Counted from the stretch's first letter, positions 9,400-22,037 are shown. The stretch is DNA of 64,000 bases from Ottelia alismoides (GCA_037367405.1 JAZKJV010010130.1:806001-870000); one strand, 5' to 3'. The notes: generated by a model from the sequence alone, not told the origin. Program-made: numbers and translations.

Positions 9400-10500
9400 G
9401 ATATTTTACTGGCAGAACCTTTCCATTACTGGGTCATCCTGAATGTTTTTTCTTTTGTTTTCCTTTCCTAAGAGCATGGGGGAAAGGAATGGGAGCATTT
9501 GAGACAGGAGAGCGAGATCCAGAATCGTAAATAAGAGCATCTTTATTAGAATTGGAGATCTTATTACAATCATGAGTTTTCTGATAATAATCAAAATCAT
9601 GTTTCAGAAAAGGTGACAAAGGGATTTTTGCAGCAACTAGAGGTTCAAGGTCCTCTGTAGACTCCATAGATGCTTTTCCATTCTCTTATGTTGATATCTT
9701 CAGGAGTCCTTCTTCTTCATCCTCAGAAGTATCCTCCGGTTGATCTTCCGAGTCTTCATGGTTTGATTCCCTTGCCCTATCAGGTACGACCACGGTCCTT
9801 CCGCTCCTGAGTGACATGACATTGATTTTGTCAAATGAAAGGATCTCATGTTCAGATGTGGAGAAATCTAAATAGTATACCTGGTCATTGTGTTGAGACG
9901 AATGAGATTTATTCAAGCTATTGGGGTTAGCTTGAACTTGGGCGGGAATGGTTGTGGTTGGGGCTGTCTGTTCATCCTTCCAATAGGACAAGCGATTAAC
10001 ATCAACCTTTAGAACATGCAGCTCATTTTGGAAGTTGTGAATCTCTTCAAGCATCTGTCTTTGTATATCTATTGGTTCTTCTGAAGGGTTGGATGATTGA
10101 GCTGATTGTTTTGGAGCTTGATATTGCTGACGGTATTGCTGAGGCTAGTTCTGGTGGTTGTATGATTGTTGCTGCTGCTTCGGATGTTGATGTGATGCAG
10201 TGTTCTGAGTGTGATGCGGAGCTGGTGGAAATGCGGCATTATAGAAAGTGGGTGGACGCTGATAAGGCTGATGGTCCCCCATATTACCCTGTCGGGTAGT
10301 GTCCTGTGTGTACCAAATGTCGTTTTCTTCGAATGACAGAGGCGGGGCTTCTTTGACTGTCTCGGCTGGTGGAGGTGGCTGCTGGGAAGGTGGGACATAG
10401 GATTGGTCCTGAGCCCATGGTTGCTATTGTTCTGATCCTGGCTGCTCCTGGACATGATGCACATGATAGATCGGGGCCGTAGGTGCAGTGCATATCCCTA
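9400..10500 (-). pseudogene. Element A gag-pro linker (broken)
   Basis: Low-complexity Gln/Pro/His-rich linker between gag and protease. Landmarks: WYTQDTTRQG at 10286-10315 (also in element C), a segment at 9686-10054 with YYLDFSTSEHE and the word SLRSGR, and an acidic tail. LRSGK/R before protease is typical of Athila-lineage polyproteins. Some stops here read as TAG where CAG would be expected between glutamines. Confidence 0.7.
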
Positions 10501-10525
10501 TCTTGGATACCTTCTCAGTTAGCTC

Positions 10526-11819
10526 CTACATTTGCTTTGGAAAATGGGAGATCCTGTTGTCGATGTCGTTCATCCGCTTATGAATTTGATCCACCACTGT
10601 CAATTTATTGGTGATGATGTTCATGTTTGGAATCAAATCCTCTGCTATCTCTGCGACCGTTTGCTTTCCACCTTTGGCTTGAAAAGTGTGCAGGGAATCA
10701 GTGTATGCTCTACTGGCGATTTGTGAACGGCTTGTCTCTTCCATCTGCTCCAGTACTTTCCAGACGGTCTCAGCTCCTCAAGATGTGTAGTTGCCTCCCA
10801 AGCAGCACTGACTTACCCTTGTGTCTCGTAGTTGAGGCCAGAGTAGAGTACTGAACTAAGATGTTGTTATCCAGATCATGGTAGGGACACTTCTGTAGCA
10901 GATCTTTAAAACTATCACAAGCCTCACAGAGTGGTTCATTAGGAATCTGAGAGAAACTGGTGATGCGAGTCCTCATTTGGTTGGTTCGACTCGAAGGGTA
11001 GAATTTCCTCAAGAATAGGTTTTTGAACCTCTCATAAGTGGTTACAGGCACTCCTAAGTTTTTCAGCCAGTAATCTACCTTCCCTTTCAAGGCAAAAGGT
11101 AGTGCAGTGAGACGAATGTAGGCTTGGCTGACTTGTGGGTTCCTCAGATTAGAACATATCATCTCTAAGTCTCGCAAGAATTCGTATGGCTCTTCAGTTG
11201 CATTTCCATAGAATTGGGGTAGTTGACTCAGGAAGTTTGGCTTCAGTTCATAGTTAATCTCTAGCTGAGGTGGCTGCAAGTAATTTCTTACTCTGTACTG
11301 CCCAGGATTGTATGCTGCTTCCATTGGTGGTTCTTCTCCAGCATTCCACTGCTCAAGTTGTTCCCTCAGTAACTGTTGTTGCTGCTCAGATGCAGCCAGT
11401 CTTCCAAAAATCATCTGTATTGGGTCTTCATTACGTCCCGTTTCTGCTTCCTTCCTGGGAGGCAACTTGGGCGGCATCTTCTTCTTCTTCTCTTCACATT
11501 CAGAATGGGAGAAATCGAAGTGAATAGAATGGAAAGATTTAGAATCAAACTTATCGAGGTGAGAGTCTTCCTCGATGTAATCAGGAGATAAAGAAAGAGT
11601 ATGGGTTTGACCTCCTTCCCGTAAGCTAAAAGAATCATAAGAGGAGGATTCACGTGAAGGGTGTCCATGAACCCAAGGTGGTCCTGAGTAAGGGTGCCTC
11701 CGAACCTTTGAGATCGGAAAAGTTGTGGCGTTCAGAGAAGGGTTCGCGGAGTCCGAACGAGAATTACCACAATTTTCCATTCTCGATTCAAAATGATCAG
11801 CAAGAGGTTTACATTTCAT
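10526..11819 (-). pseudogene. Element A gag
   Basis: Gag is the structural protein of the virus-like particle. An open stretch of 349 residues (10770-11819) carries a charged N-terminal part with MPPKLPPRKE, a Gln-rich short coil (ASEQQQQLLREQLEQW), and the capsid-like core with FYGNATEEPYEFLRDLE, YIRLTALPFALKGKVDYWL and FKNLFLRKFYPSSRTNQMR, matching the retrotransposon gag family. The frame slips near 10850; the C-terminal part (10526-10744, helical, ending HFPKQM) is in another frame. Element C has the same gag in the same order, so A and C are one family or close relatives. The start at 11819 is simply the first Met. Confidence 0.85.
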
Positions 11820-13097
11820 GATATAGGCACAAGTGTGCGGTATTCGTTGATTATCTAGTTTCTATGCACAATCCAAACACAATACAAGGGTTTGTTTTAC
11901 CAACTCACTCAATGAAGGCCGTGAGAGTTCGGCCAATTATCTTGTCAGTTTTAATTGGTGAGAATTCAAATCTTGCAAGCCGTTTAAACGAGCTGTTAGG
12001 TGCCTGTATTTCCCGACCGACCGTCTCGAATTCTTACGACTAGTTGCACCTACTTTCAGCCAGTATGGGAGTAAGTAAGGACCATAGAACAACTACCCTT
12101 TACTTGAGGATGGAGCCTTACGTAGTATCCTCTAAACCACCCACTCTGCTAAGGATATCCGGACCGTTTACCGGCTACCCGTTAGATCCTCACTGAGAAG
12201 TAGCTAATATTTTTTGGTAGAATCAGTAGTCAGTATGAAAATCCTGGCTTGTCTCTATCCTAGTGTGCGTCTCTCTCCTCGCTGCAAGATAAAATCAAAC
12301 AATGTCGGGGTTGCTCTCCCGCAAGAATTCTTGATTTTATGGGTTCTTAAGATCGACTATATTTAGCAGTCCCAATTTTTATTAGGTGATCACTGAAGAA
12401 TTTAAAATGAGCACAAATATACGTCTACCGTCCAGTCCCAATTTCCTTTAGAGTTATGTGATAAAACAAGAGGGAGAAGCTCGGGAAAAGCCGATGCACG
12501 TGAAAACAATGATGTATGCTCAGTTAGAAGATTAACAGTGAATCCTCTCAATCTCCATGTGGGATGCAATACATAATTGAAAAATTATTCTAAATGAATG
12601 CAAGTCGATGAAAAACCGCACCTAAGCAGAAAGTTCTATTAGCGGGAAAGAATTGAGTTAAATTTTGGATAAATTGAACGCTCTATGTGCGTCTCAGTTA
12701 ATGTGACGTGTGTCTTAATTCCTACGAGCACAATCAAAAAATTAAAATGCTCTGAGAGCCGTATGTGCAGTTCTATCCTAATCGCCACTCAAGTCAGGCC
12801 CCACCCTCACCGGAGAGTGAAACAGACCACGACACACCACAGAAGAAAGTTCAGAGTCTTTTACATGCGCGAGAGTCCAAACGGACACCACTGTAAATGA
12901 GCAATTAATTAAAAAACTAAAATTGCAGAAATAAAAATCCTAGACTCTACGCTCTCTCATGACTCGACTTGGTCTTAATTTAATTGCGGCTTTTCGGAAG
13001 TTGGTGAAGATGCTTCGATTTTTTGAAAAACGCTTCATGTATGTCGGGTACCTTGCAAGAAAAATAAGAGAGGGAGAATGTTAGAGACTGACTCAAA

Positions 13098-13128
<31 letters not shown>

Positions 13129-13232
13129 ATGCAGAAAAAAATGGAATTTACAATGAAAAATTCGGGGGTCAGACTACCCGAATGCGGAAAACCGAACAAG
13201 AAATTTCAAGACAAAAATCTAAGTCGTTTGCC
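11820..13232 (-). other. Element A 5' leader
   Basis: About 1.4 kb between the primer site and gag. No protein recognised. One short stretch (about 12306-12334; minus strand CGGGAGAGCAACCCC) is shared with the leader of element B near 23125. Long untranslated leaders are usual in Athila elements. An open frame of 71 codons at 12685-12900 on the other strand is probably chance. Confidence 0.55.
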
Positions 13233-13250
13233 TCCCCGGCAACTACGCTA
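13233..13250 (-). other. Element A primer-binding site (tRNA-Asp type)
   Basis: Two bases after the 5' LTR the minus strand reads TAGCGTAGTTGCCGGGGA. The complement of the plant tRNA-Asp 3' end is TGGCGCCGTTGCCGGGGA; 15 of 18 match. This primes minus-strand DNA synthesis and is the primer typical of Athila elements. Confidence 0.85.
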
Positions 13251-13405
13251 TCTGACGAGTCTGAAATTGCATCGTGAAAAAAGATGTTGTATTATTTGAT
13301 CGTGCGTAAAAATAATAATGATTTATTGTTCGTTGTAGGCGGCAATCGGAATTGGTCAAGAAAATAACCACGAATATTGAATCAATTTTTAATCAAGTGG
13401 TTTTA

Positions 13406-13450
13406 TGTTTATTTTACTTGCCTAAGTCCCAAGGTCGAACACAAGGAGGC
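13406..13450 (-). promoter_or_regulatory. U5 module in A 5' LTR
   Basis: On the minus strand: GCCTCCTTGTGTTCGACCT, a short imperfect hairpin, then a TAAAATAAA word. Same module as in the other Athila-like LTRs in the window; GTTCGACCT lies at plus 13432-13440. Likely includes the poly(A) signal. Confidence 0.55.
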
Positions 13451-14219
13451 AAAGGAACAACCTAGAGTTATGTCTATCAAAATTCGTGCATGGTTTTTGA
13501 GGCGGTCTTTTTTTTATAATTTTTAATGCAATAAAGGATGCAAAATGCAAATTCGACCTATTTTGGGGACTAAAATGTCAAATACGTTCAAACGATGTTC
13601 GAAAAATACAAAACTCGGCCACGATGCAAAATATAATGAAATGAATGCACTATAATTTTTTGGAATTTTTGGATGCAATATGAATTTTTTATGAATTTTT
13701 AAATGCAAACAGAGTGAATTTCAATATTTGATTATAATAAATATTAAACCTACTTGTTTTCAAGGAATAAAATTATCTAAGATCTACCACTAGGTGATGG
13801 ACCTTAGAAAAATCCTAAACCTTGAAAATGTGAGATCTAATATCTATTAAAAATCAAACAATGAAATAAGGAAAATGATTTTTACAGGGCAAATTATATA
13901 TGAAATGCAAATCTTTTTCGGCACAATGTCAAACACAATTAATTCTACAATATGTGATTTTTCAAGAATTTTTAGAGCAGCGGTTAATCAATGACAAATT
14001 TAAGAGCATGAAATGGGCAAAATTTGCAATTTTCCACAAAATAATGAACGACTAATTAGCCACTGATCACAAAAATATCCACAATATGTCAAAATGTAGA
14101 GAATTAATAGACGAACAAAATGCAATTTTTGAAGAAATAAAATAATGTAGAAAAGAGTCAGAAAATATAGGGGAAAACATGGGTATAACTGCAAATACAA
14201 TATATAGAATAAATAAAAA

Positions 14220-15480
14220 ATGCAGAGGGGGGACCTAAGTGTTATTACCAGGAGTCTGCGGGGATTTCTCGCAAAATTCCCAGAGGGGCACGTACACAGC
14301 ATGTGCCCTCTGTCCTTGCACTCGAGCACAAATACGAGGGAGCCTGGGGCTCCGTGGGGGATGATGTAGGCACTGACGTCCCCCACGCACACGCCTCGCA
14401 CGTGTCGGGGTCTCAGGGCTGGAGCCCGGTGCTGCGGTGGAGTGGCAGAGGCGGAGGGAGGACCGGCCTTGGCGGTGTCGACGAAGGACGGCAAAGGTGC
14501 ATTGTGGCAGAGAAGCACCTTGCGGGTTGTAGGCGTTGGGCGTAAAGCTTCCAGTGGAGGAGCCGCACCTAGAGGTACTGCTGAGGCGTAGGGTCCCGAC
14601 CAAAGCGTAGGGGCTGGCGGCCGTCCTCTGGCCGACACACAGCCAAGGGGGCGGCGAGGTGTAGCCGTACGATGGTGGAGTGGTGGCGAAGGCCAGTGGA
14701 GTGTTCCTGACGCGTGCGGTTCTTCGGCATCGCGGAGGGAGCTTGAGGCGGTGTCGAGGAATTCGCCTTGGGTGGAGGAGGGCCGGATTTCGAGGCTGCT
14801 GGAGATGAAGGCTCGACGACTAGAGTAGAGGGGTTGAAGACGATGAAGTCCTTTGTCGAGGAAGGTGGCCTGCTGGAGGGAGGAGGCGTGTCGGTTGAAG
14901 TCGGTCGGCGACATATGGCGGAGGGAGGTTTGATGAATGGAGGATGTCGATCGGTATGAAGATGATGACCGGGGGTAACAGGAAGGTCGGAGAGATGATG
15001 ATCGAAAGGAAGTGAGGCGAAAGAGTGGGAGATACCTGGGCGGAGAGGTCTCGACGGCGGTGCATGCCGGAGCAGAGCAACGACCTGGAGGTGTTGCTGC
15101 GATGAGGGTGATGTCCTCGGATCGCACCGTGAACGAGGCTTGGTCTGTCACTACCAAAGGGAATATCCTTGGGGTGAACAACGGATGGCTGAGTCAGGTG
15201 GCACCGTTTTCTTTAAATAGCAGAGAGGGCAGAGGCCAGCGATGGAGGGAGGTTGTGAGATTAGAGGAGGAGGTTGGTGGCGGATATCATGGAGGAGGTC
15301 GTTGGCGGCGATCACGGGGGCGGTTGGTCGCGAGGTCAATGATGAAGAAATCTAAGAGGCGGGTGGGAGGTTGACGGCGATGCACAGGCGTCGTTCGATC
15401 ATGCGAGATCGAACGATCGTGAATGTGCCACGTGATGGCTGAGAGTGGGAGGTAGAGGGGCACGTGCGGAGCACGTGCGG
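14220..15480 (-). promoter_or_regulatory. GC-rich promoter segment of A 5' LTR
   Basis: Counterpart of 1720-2990. A TATA-like CTATTTAAAG on the minus strand lies at 15210-15219. The 393-codon frame running 15181-14000 is open by composition and does not continue in the same frame in the other LTR, so I treat it as non-coding. CACGTG boxes lie at 14399, 15429, 15461, 15472 and 15539; others seen in the 3' LTR are mutated here, for example CACGTA near 14289. Confidence 0.5.
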
Positions 15481-16312
15481 TGCCTTTTTAATTTTTTTAA
15501 TAAAAACAAATTTATAAGAAGGCCAAAAGTGGGGCCGCCACGTGTCAGCACCAGAAAAAAGAAAGAGAAATACTTTGTAAAATGCAAAATAAATAGCAAA
15601 TGACCTCAGATCAAAAATGTTTCTTCACGAAAAATGCTCATCTCAATGAGATCTACAACTTTCTTGAAGACTTCAACAACCAAAATCGATCAAATTCAAC
15701 AAGTGATATTTTTGGGGTATCCCATGTACATAGAATACCTTGATTTTTTGGGTTTTGTATTTTTTTGTCATTTTTAAACCAAATAAAAATCCGGAATAAA
15801 ATATGGAAAAATCAAAGATAAATAAAGACACCTTAATCTATTTTTTTGGATTTTTATTAATAGTTTAAATACGTACATAAAATATAAGATCAAAAACCGC
15901 TAAAATACACAATGTACAAAAGAGGCTTAAAACCCAACTTTCACATATGAGCTTCGATTCTCTTGAACTTGGTCTTATGTTGAAGGTAATTGAATGTACA
16001 TTAGTTCAAAAGTGAGTAGTATTAAAACGGACACTGGATGGGGAAGATATGGGGCTTTTAGTTCGGAAATCCTGAAACTAGGGTTTGGGTTTTTGGTCCA
16101 CTTTTCTGGGTTAGTTATTTTTTTGTATTTTTCATTTATTCTTGTGAGTGATATGTACACAGTGAGTGGTTTTGGATCGTTCGGAGTTAGCATGAAGGAA
16201 TTAAAAATAAGGGAAGTTAGGCTATTTAGAGGTCAATTTTAGCTGATATTTTTGGCTTCTTATTTTGTGTAGAAATTAGTGCTAAAATGCAATTCTTATT
16301 AAAACATGCATG

Positions 16313-17588
16313 AATGCTAATTATGCAGAATAAATGCAGAAATGCTGATGATTTTGAGGGATTTGAGCTTAATAAATGAGATTTAGAGTGGTGAATATGA
16401 GATTCATCAGTGGCTTATGCTTAACTTTTGTTAACCATTGATTAGTGTTCGTTAATGGAAATTAATGATCCTCAATCCATTATTAGTTTCTTTAATCGTG
16501 TTTAATTAGTCTTAATGATGACCATTAAGGGTTAATGACATCTTAAGTCTCCTTACTTATCTTTCTTCCAAAAATCATAATAATTCCACTTTGTTACAAT
16601 TATGTGTATGGTCTTATAATCTCATTCCAAATATCAAACTGGGTGTGTAGTTCAAAGGGCAATGTGTTGTGAGGTTGTCTTGTGGGGCTCCCATGATGAT
16701 GGTGATGATGCATGTAAATGTAATAACGTCGTCCTTGATCAATCAACTTAATGATATGTAACCTCGTCATGTGCATTTATCTTAAAAACTTATTGGACAC
16801 ATGATGAAGTATCATATGGAAATCTACATGTAACAATGATGATACTTTGTGCATCCTTCATTCAGCAGTTACACTAAATACTTGCATGCCTTTAGTCCAA
16901 TGCTTCAAGAGCATGTCGAGTAGTCTTTGTTGGTGGACTAGTGTTTTGCTTGTTCACTTAGAGTTAACATGCTGGTGTAGGCCACATTGGTTGATATTTC
17001 GAGTGGGAGCGCTAAAGGGGAGTTCCAAAAATGTGGTTCAATGAAGTTGGGAATGAGATATAGGTCTCTTGTGCATAAGGAGGTTTGGGTTAGTCGTGGT
17101 GATTCAGACTATGATAATTGGTTAGTCATGGTGATTCAGACTATGATAAGTACGATCTTGGTAATATATTCCCCGACTCATGTCCTACACGATGGTGGAC
17201 TCTAAAAATGCTTGGGTAGTGGATTTAGAAGATTTGCAGTGATTAGCGGGTTGAAAATTGAATTGAGAACCGGAATTATAATCTGTTAAGTGAAGCTAGT
17301 GGACGTGTTGGGAACTTTTCTAGGATGCATTATACCCCACCGCAAGCCTATGGAGGCACCCCAACCCTAAGGTATTCTTCTTGCCTTAGAGTCATAACAT
17401 GAGGTCTCACCCGAACCAAGACTATTGACTATCCACAAAAGCTTGGGTGATCCATATCAAATATTAATGATTAGAATTTATCTCTTTATGAGGAAGACTT
17501 ATCCAATTGTTTCTTTTGCACACTTTTAAATTATATCTTGCTTGTTCAAATTCTTATATCGTATTGGGAAACTTCGCTCATAACGTAC
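16313..17588. other. Unassigned stretch between A and D
   Basis: AT-rich sequence without a recognisable protein. It includes a TTAA-rich part (about 16420-16560), a short GATGAT run near 16690, and a 32 bp tandem duplication (17088-17151). It could be the target into which A inserted, or part of an older element. Confidence 0.5.
17088..17151. repeat. 32 bp tandem duplication
   Basis: Two adjacent copies of a 32 bp unit beginning GGTTAGTCRTGGTGATTCAG (17088-17119 and 17120-17151), differing at only a few positions. A recent local slippage duplication. Confidence 0.85.
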
Positions 17589-19008
17589 TGATAAATCTGT
17601 ATTAAATAATTTTTTTTCATTTATTTTAGCTCAAAATCCATTATAAAAAACATGTAAATAATAATAAATCTGTCATTTGACTAACCATCATTCTTATGTA
17701 AAATTTATATTTTTATAACTATTTTAAGCATTAAATAAACAAATAAATAAAGGAAAAATAAAGAAAATCAAAGAATGTATATATGTAATAGATACCAACT
17801 GACTCTGATCCCATGATTAGACCAAGACTTGACCTGATCGACAAGAAATAAAGTACGGGGAGGTAAGGTCTATATTCTAGAAAATTAAGAAAATCAATAC
17901 TTACTTGTGAATATTCAACACTTGTACACTATTGTATATAATAAATCTTCTATATACAATTTTATTTATCACTAAACTCACTCCAAATAAAAATGATTTC
18001 CTCTCGAAACTTGTACTTAAAAATAATTTGTAAATACTAAAAAAAATTGCAAGAACAATTAATGTACGTTGTGTAAATGAAAATGCTCTGAAAAGCCGCA
18101 AAGCTCAACTTGTCAGATCAATATCTTCTCCAGCAAAACTCAAAAATAACCAAACTCACTTTCATTGTACTTCAAATTAAATAATATTTAAAATGTAAGT
18201 GATTTCATAAAAATAGGAGTTAAGGTGTGAAATAATATTTTTTAGTGTATTATTGCATATGTATATTATTTATCTATTTATCTTCTTTGTATTTTTGTGT
18301 ACACCGTATTTTTAACTATTTGTATATATTGTACGTGACTTATATAAAATACAAATAAAAATCACAAAATAAAAAATATACAAAAATAATATCATGTACA
18401 TATTATCTATATATCACTATGTATATTGTAAAATATTACTATTTATTTATCCTACTAAATCATCTCATAAAATTAAAATAAAAATATCATTAAAATCCTT
18501 GTAAAATATTGTAAATTAATAAAATATAAAGTTTTATGCATATTTGTAAAAATAATAAATTAAAAATCATGGTATAGTATATATAAATATATATGCTTAT
18601 AAATAACATATTTTATTTATTTTCATCCATATTTTATTTAATTACTTAAAAATAACTATAAATAAGTTAATTAACTTGAAAACATTTTATCTTTGCATTA
18701 TTTTTATTTTAAATTCATTTTCTATTTTATTTCCATTTATTTTCCTTTCTTATCATTTTGTCGCATAACGTATTCTGTCTTATTCTGCACACGCACTGAT
18801 TGGTTGATTTCATGTTTGTTGACCCTGGTCAACTCTCCCGTCATCATGCATTCCCAGTACAATTCACACACCAGTCATCCTTCTCGAATTTTTCCCATAT
18901 GCCCCATTCATTAACTCCTCTCGATTCCTTCTCCATTGCCAGGTCATCGGTTCCTTCGATCACGCCTCGGATTGCATATAATTTGAATTTCAACTCTCGT
19001 CGGAGCCC
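17589..19008 (+). repeat. Element D LTR, left part
   Basis: Begins TGATAAATCTG and has an AT-rich U3 resembling the starts of the B and C LTRs (shared ACATGTAAATA word). At about 18790 it turns pyrimidine- and GC-rich, as the middles of the other LTRs do, and is then interrupted at 19008 by element B. It resumes at 46345. Sum of both parts about 3.69 kb. It is either an isolated LTR or the 5' LTR of an element whose body is lost. Confidence 0.65.
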
Positions 19009-20386
19009 GAATGATTCCATGATTCATTAACATTCTATATGCATTTTATCTTAAAACCCTTATCAAATAAATGTAAATATCCATTAAATTTCATTTATTA
19101 ACAAAACTTCATTCATGAATAAAAATATCATTTTAGATATTAAATCATGTAAATAAATAAAAGAATAAAAAAACAAAAAAGAAGGCAGATTGTAGATATG
19201 TTTATATGTACAATATGACTTACAAAATATAAATATAGCTGAGAGGCATATTTATATAACCGAACCTCCAAGACGAAGTCAGCATGGATTGGTCGACAAA
19301 CAAATAAGTCGGGGGAAATAAGGAAGAAAACCAAAAGAAGAATTATTTATACATTCTACACACTATTTGTTAATTATCAAATAAATACCAAGACTTCAAA
19401 TATTTTCAATTAATTCAATTAGACATATTTTTCACCAAACTCTTCTGCTATTTATTTCTAAAAATGTCTAGAAAATGTTATTTTGTATATATATATTAAG
19501 AAACTATATTTTAAATTGTCAATTTCTCAACTTCCGAACATCATATCTTTCTCATACGAACTTCATTTTCACTCTACTCACCATTAAGATCATAAAATAA
19601 TATTCTCTAATTAATGATGGTGATTTCACTAAAATCGGAGTTCGTTTGCAAAAGGTCGATTTTGTGACCTTATGACAACTGGGTTTCTAGTCTATTTATT
19701 TTCTTTAGAACATAATTTTATTAACTTTATAATTTTATTTATTTTTTGATCTCGTATTTTTACCGTGAATTATTTCATATTTGACACTATTTAATATTTT
19801 AAATAATTCAAAAACCCTAATTTATAGATGAAATTTCACTACATATATTATATCTAGATTTATTTATATATATAAAATAATATATTAAAATCTATGAAAA
19901 TTCGTACACCTCTTATTAATTATCCTCATAATTAATAAAATATAAAATTAATGTGTTACTTATTAAATTATTTAGTTAAAAATACAATATCTATTTATCA
20001 AGTATCATTTATACTTATTTAATAATATTATATTTATATTTCATAATTTTTTTATTCTTTATAAAAATAAATTATATCATAAATTAGCTAATTTAATTAT
20101 TATTATTTTCCATTTTTATGTCTATTTAAATTAAGGCCATTTACTATTTATTATCTATTTTATAAATAAATTAATTTCTTGACCTAACAGGTGCTAACAC
20201 ATGTCAACACTTGGACCCTTCTTCCTTAAGAAGGTTTGTTGAGCTTCTGTTCCACCGGCCAACTTCAGATACCTTTCCATGTGCCACCTTTCACCAATTC
20301 TTCGATCTTAACCCTCAATCTTCAAGCCCAAATTACCATCATACACACCCACTTTAGACCTTCACCTATCCTTTACCCGATCGTCC

Positions 20387-20393
20387 TATAAAA
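20387..20393 (+). promoter_or_regulatory. TATA box candidate, B 5' LTR
   Basis: TATAAAA in CCTATAAAATC, conserved in the other LTR at 44694-44700 and set at the edge of the GC-richer middle. Likely core promoter. Confidence 0.5.
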
Positions 20394-21883
20394 TCATTTG
20401 AATTGTGCCAGTTTATACCTAACTTTTCCAAACTCCTCCAATTCCAGAATTTACTGAACGACCCCCCTCCTTCGCCATTTATTCCAGCCACTTTCGGTGG
20501 GGACAGGACATGGATGCACTCCCACATGGAATCTTCGTTGTTGGAGGAGAGTTCCAAGGTGATCAACCACCTTGAATTGCCACCAGTGCAGCGTGCAGCT
20601 TCGGTAAAGACCGACCGTCATGTTACGACAGAGAGTTTTACACTCTCATCTTCCCATGTCATCCTCCATTTCCATTTCAATTTCATCAATTCTGGTTCCC
20701 ATTTAGGTAGTGTAATCACATCATTATTGTTCCTTAATCACCATCTTAGAATCATACCAAAATTCCCTTCTCAATTTTACTTCGATTCGACCCAATTTAT
20801 TTTCTAAAAAATCCTTCTTCTTGGGAACTTTTTTAATTGTAATTTACTTTAACTTTTTGGTTGATTCTACTTTGAATCGAGCATCAACTACCTAATTACA
20901 GAAATAAAGACCATCTGGAGCGTGATTGACATCAGTATTCATCATATGGATCGAATCCCTTTCACCAATTGAGCACGGAGTATTAGCACATCCAGAACTA
21001 GGGTTTGAAAGCCTAGTTGACTTCCACCATGCCACCGTCTATCTCTGATCCTACCCCTCCACAGGAGAGTTGAAGGGGATAGGTGATCCCCTCCTGGCCC
21101 TGTCGGAGGAGCGTCATCGTCGGAGAGTGAACAAAGAGGAAGATCACTGTCTCCCAGTCTTGGATTGGGGAGGAACGACCTTAAGAACACGTGGCGTAGT
21201 TTGGCACCACGCGTCCCCCCTCAATGACCGAGATCAAACCATATCCTTATAATCTTAGTTGTCAACTATCAAAATGGTGTGAGTATTATAGAGATGCCCA
21301 AGAAACTTTAACAATTCATCTCTGCCTCTAGACTTTTTGCATTATTGCAAATAGGTCCCCATGCAGGTACTTATTTGCAAATTCCATAGATTTTCTTCCA
21401 AATAGGTCCCTGATCAAGGACCAATTTAAAAGAAAAGCTTTATATTTTTGTTGTATTATCTTCTACACATTATTTCTTGGACATTGGTCTTTTGTTTACC
21501 ACATTTTAGACCATATACTATATTTTGTCATCGTAGTAATTTTTTTACATTTTTTTGCTCTATTTTCCGACGATTTTATCGTGAAATTTATTTCTTGATT
21601 TTTGATCTGTTTTATTTTTTGTTTCCTCTCTACTTTGAGCCCGCTAATCGAGGTTTTCATCTACCACATAGTATCACCTATATACTCTATTTTTCACTTG
21701 TTATATTGTAGATAAATTCTATTTGAAAAATATTCCTTTGAAAATCAAATAAAAATTGGAAAATAAAAAGATTAAAACTTAAAACAAAAAAAGAGTTTTC
21801 TCTCATTAAAAGAAGAAATATAAACAAGGATAAAAATATCACAAAAATTTTCTTCACTCGAAAATTCACGGGCGTGATTTCAA

Positions 21884-21928
21884 CCTCCTTGTGTTCGACC
21901 CAGGAATACTTTCCTGGTAAAATAAATA
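21884..21928 (+). promoter_or_regulatory. U5 module in B 5' LTR
   Basis: CCTCCTTGTGTTCGACCC, then a perfect 7 bp hairpin CCAGGAA-TACT-TTCCTGG (21900-21917), then AATAAA (21921-21926). GTTCGACCC (21893-21901) fits the RNA polymerase III B-box consensus GWTCRANNC, though a poly(A)-related role is as likely. In the 3' LTR (46190-46235) the box is GTTTGACCC and the hairpin is weaker. Confidence 0.6.
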
Positions 21929-22037
21929 GTGAAACATCAATCTTCTCATTGGTGTTGATTTTTATTTTATCATCTCTCTCTTTAGCGGTTTCTACTTCGA
22001 CACTTCTTTATCGCTTGGTCAAAGATACTTATCAAAA

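Larger units (their letters stand above)
731..16312 (-). mobile_element. Element A: Athila-type Ty3/gypsy LTR retrotransposon
   Basis: Two direct repeats of about 3.1 kb (731-3832 and 13253-16312), roughly nine-tenths identical by eye, bracket gag, protease, reverse transcriptase, RNase H and integrase remnants, all read on the minus strand. The gag-pro-RT-RH-INT order marks Ty3/gypsy. The tRNA-Asp primer site, the LRSGR-type word before protease and the protein motifs fit the Athila lineage. No envelope-like frame was seen after integrase. I could not find a convincing 5 bp target duplication (GTAGT left, ATGCT right). Stops and frame slips in every domain mean it cannot act on its own. Confidence 0.93.
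13253..16312 (-). repeat. Element A 5' LTR
   Basis: Direct repeat of 731-3832. The inner end (13253) is TGACGAGT, giving CTCGTCA on the sense strand. The outer end aligns at 16312 with one terminal base changed (TGA for TCA on the plus strand). The GC-rich middle is at about 14220-15480. By eye the two LTRs differ at roughly one base in twelve near the inner end, with C/T and G/A changes common. Confidence 0.92.
19009..22034 (+). repeat. Element B 5' LTR
   Basis: Aligns along its length with 43266-46344. The first bases (GAATGATTCC) have lost the terminal TG seen in the other copy (TGATGAATCC). The end is CTTATCA just before the primer site. A CACGTG box is at 21188. Near 21347-21400 the word TTGCAAATAGGTCCC or a variant is repeated, as in other Athila-like R regions. 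Confidence 0.9.

Noticed and set aside
10069..10493. 131- and 69-codon minus-strand frames in the A linker
   Set aside because: Shadow frames; the frame that matches element C (WYTQD word) is a different one.
14000..15181. 393-codon minus-strand open frame in the A 5' LTR
   Set aside because: It runs through the GC- and CpG-rich LTR middle where stops are rare. The translation is Ser/Pro/Arg-rich low complexity, and the equivalent frame in the other LTR is broken while a different frame is open there.
731..16312. Target-site duplication for element A
   Set aside because: GTAGT on the left and ATGCT on the right do not match; either decay or a recombined end.
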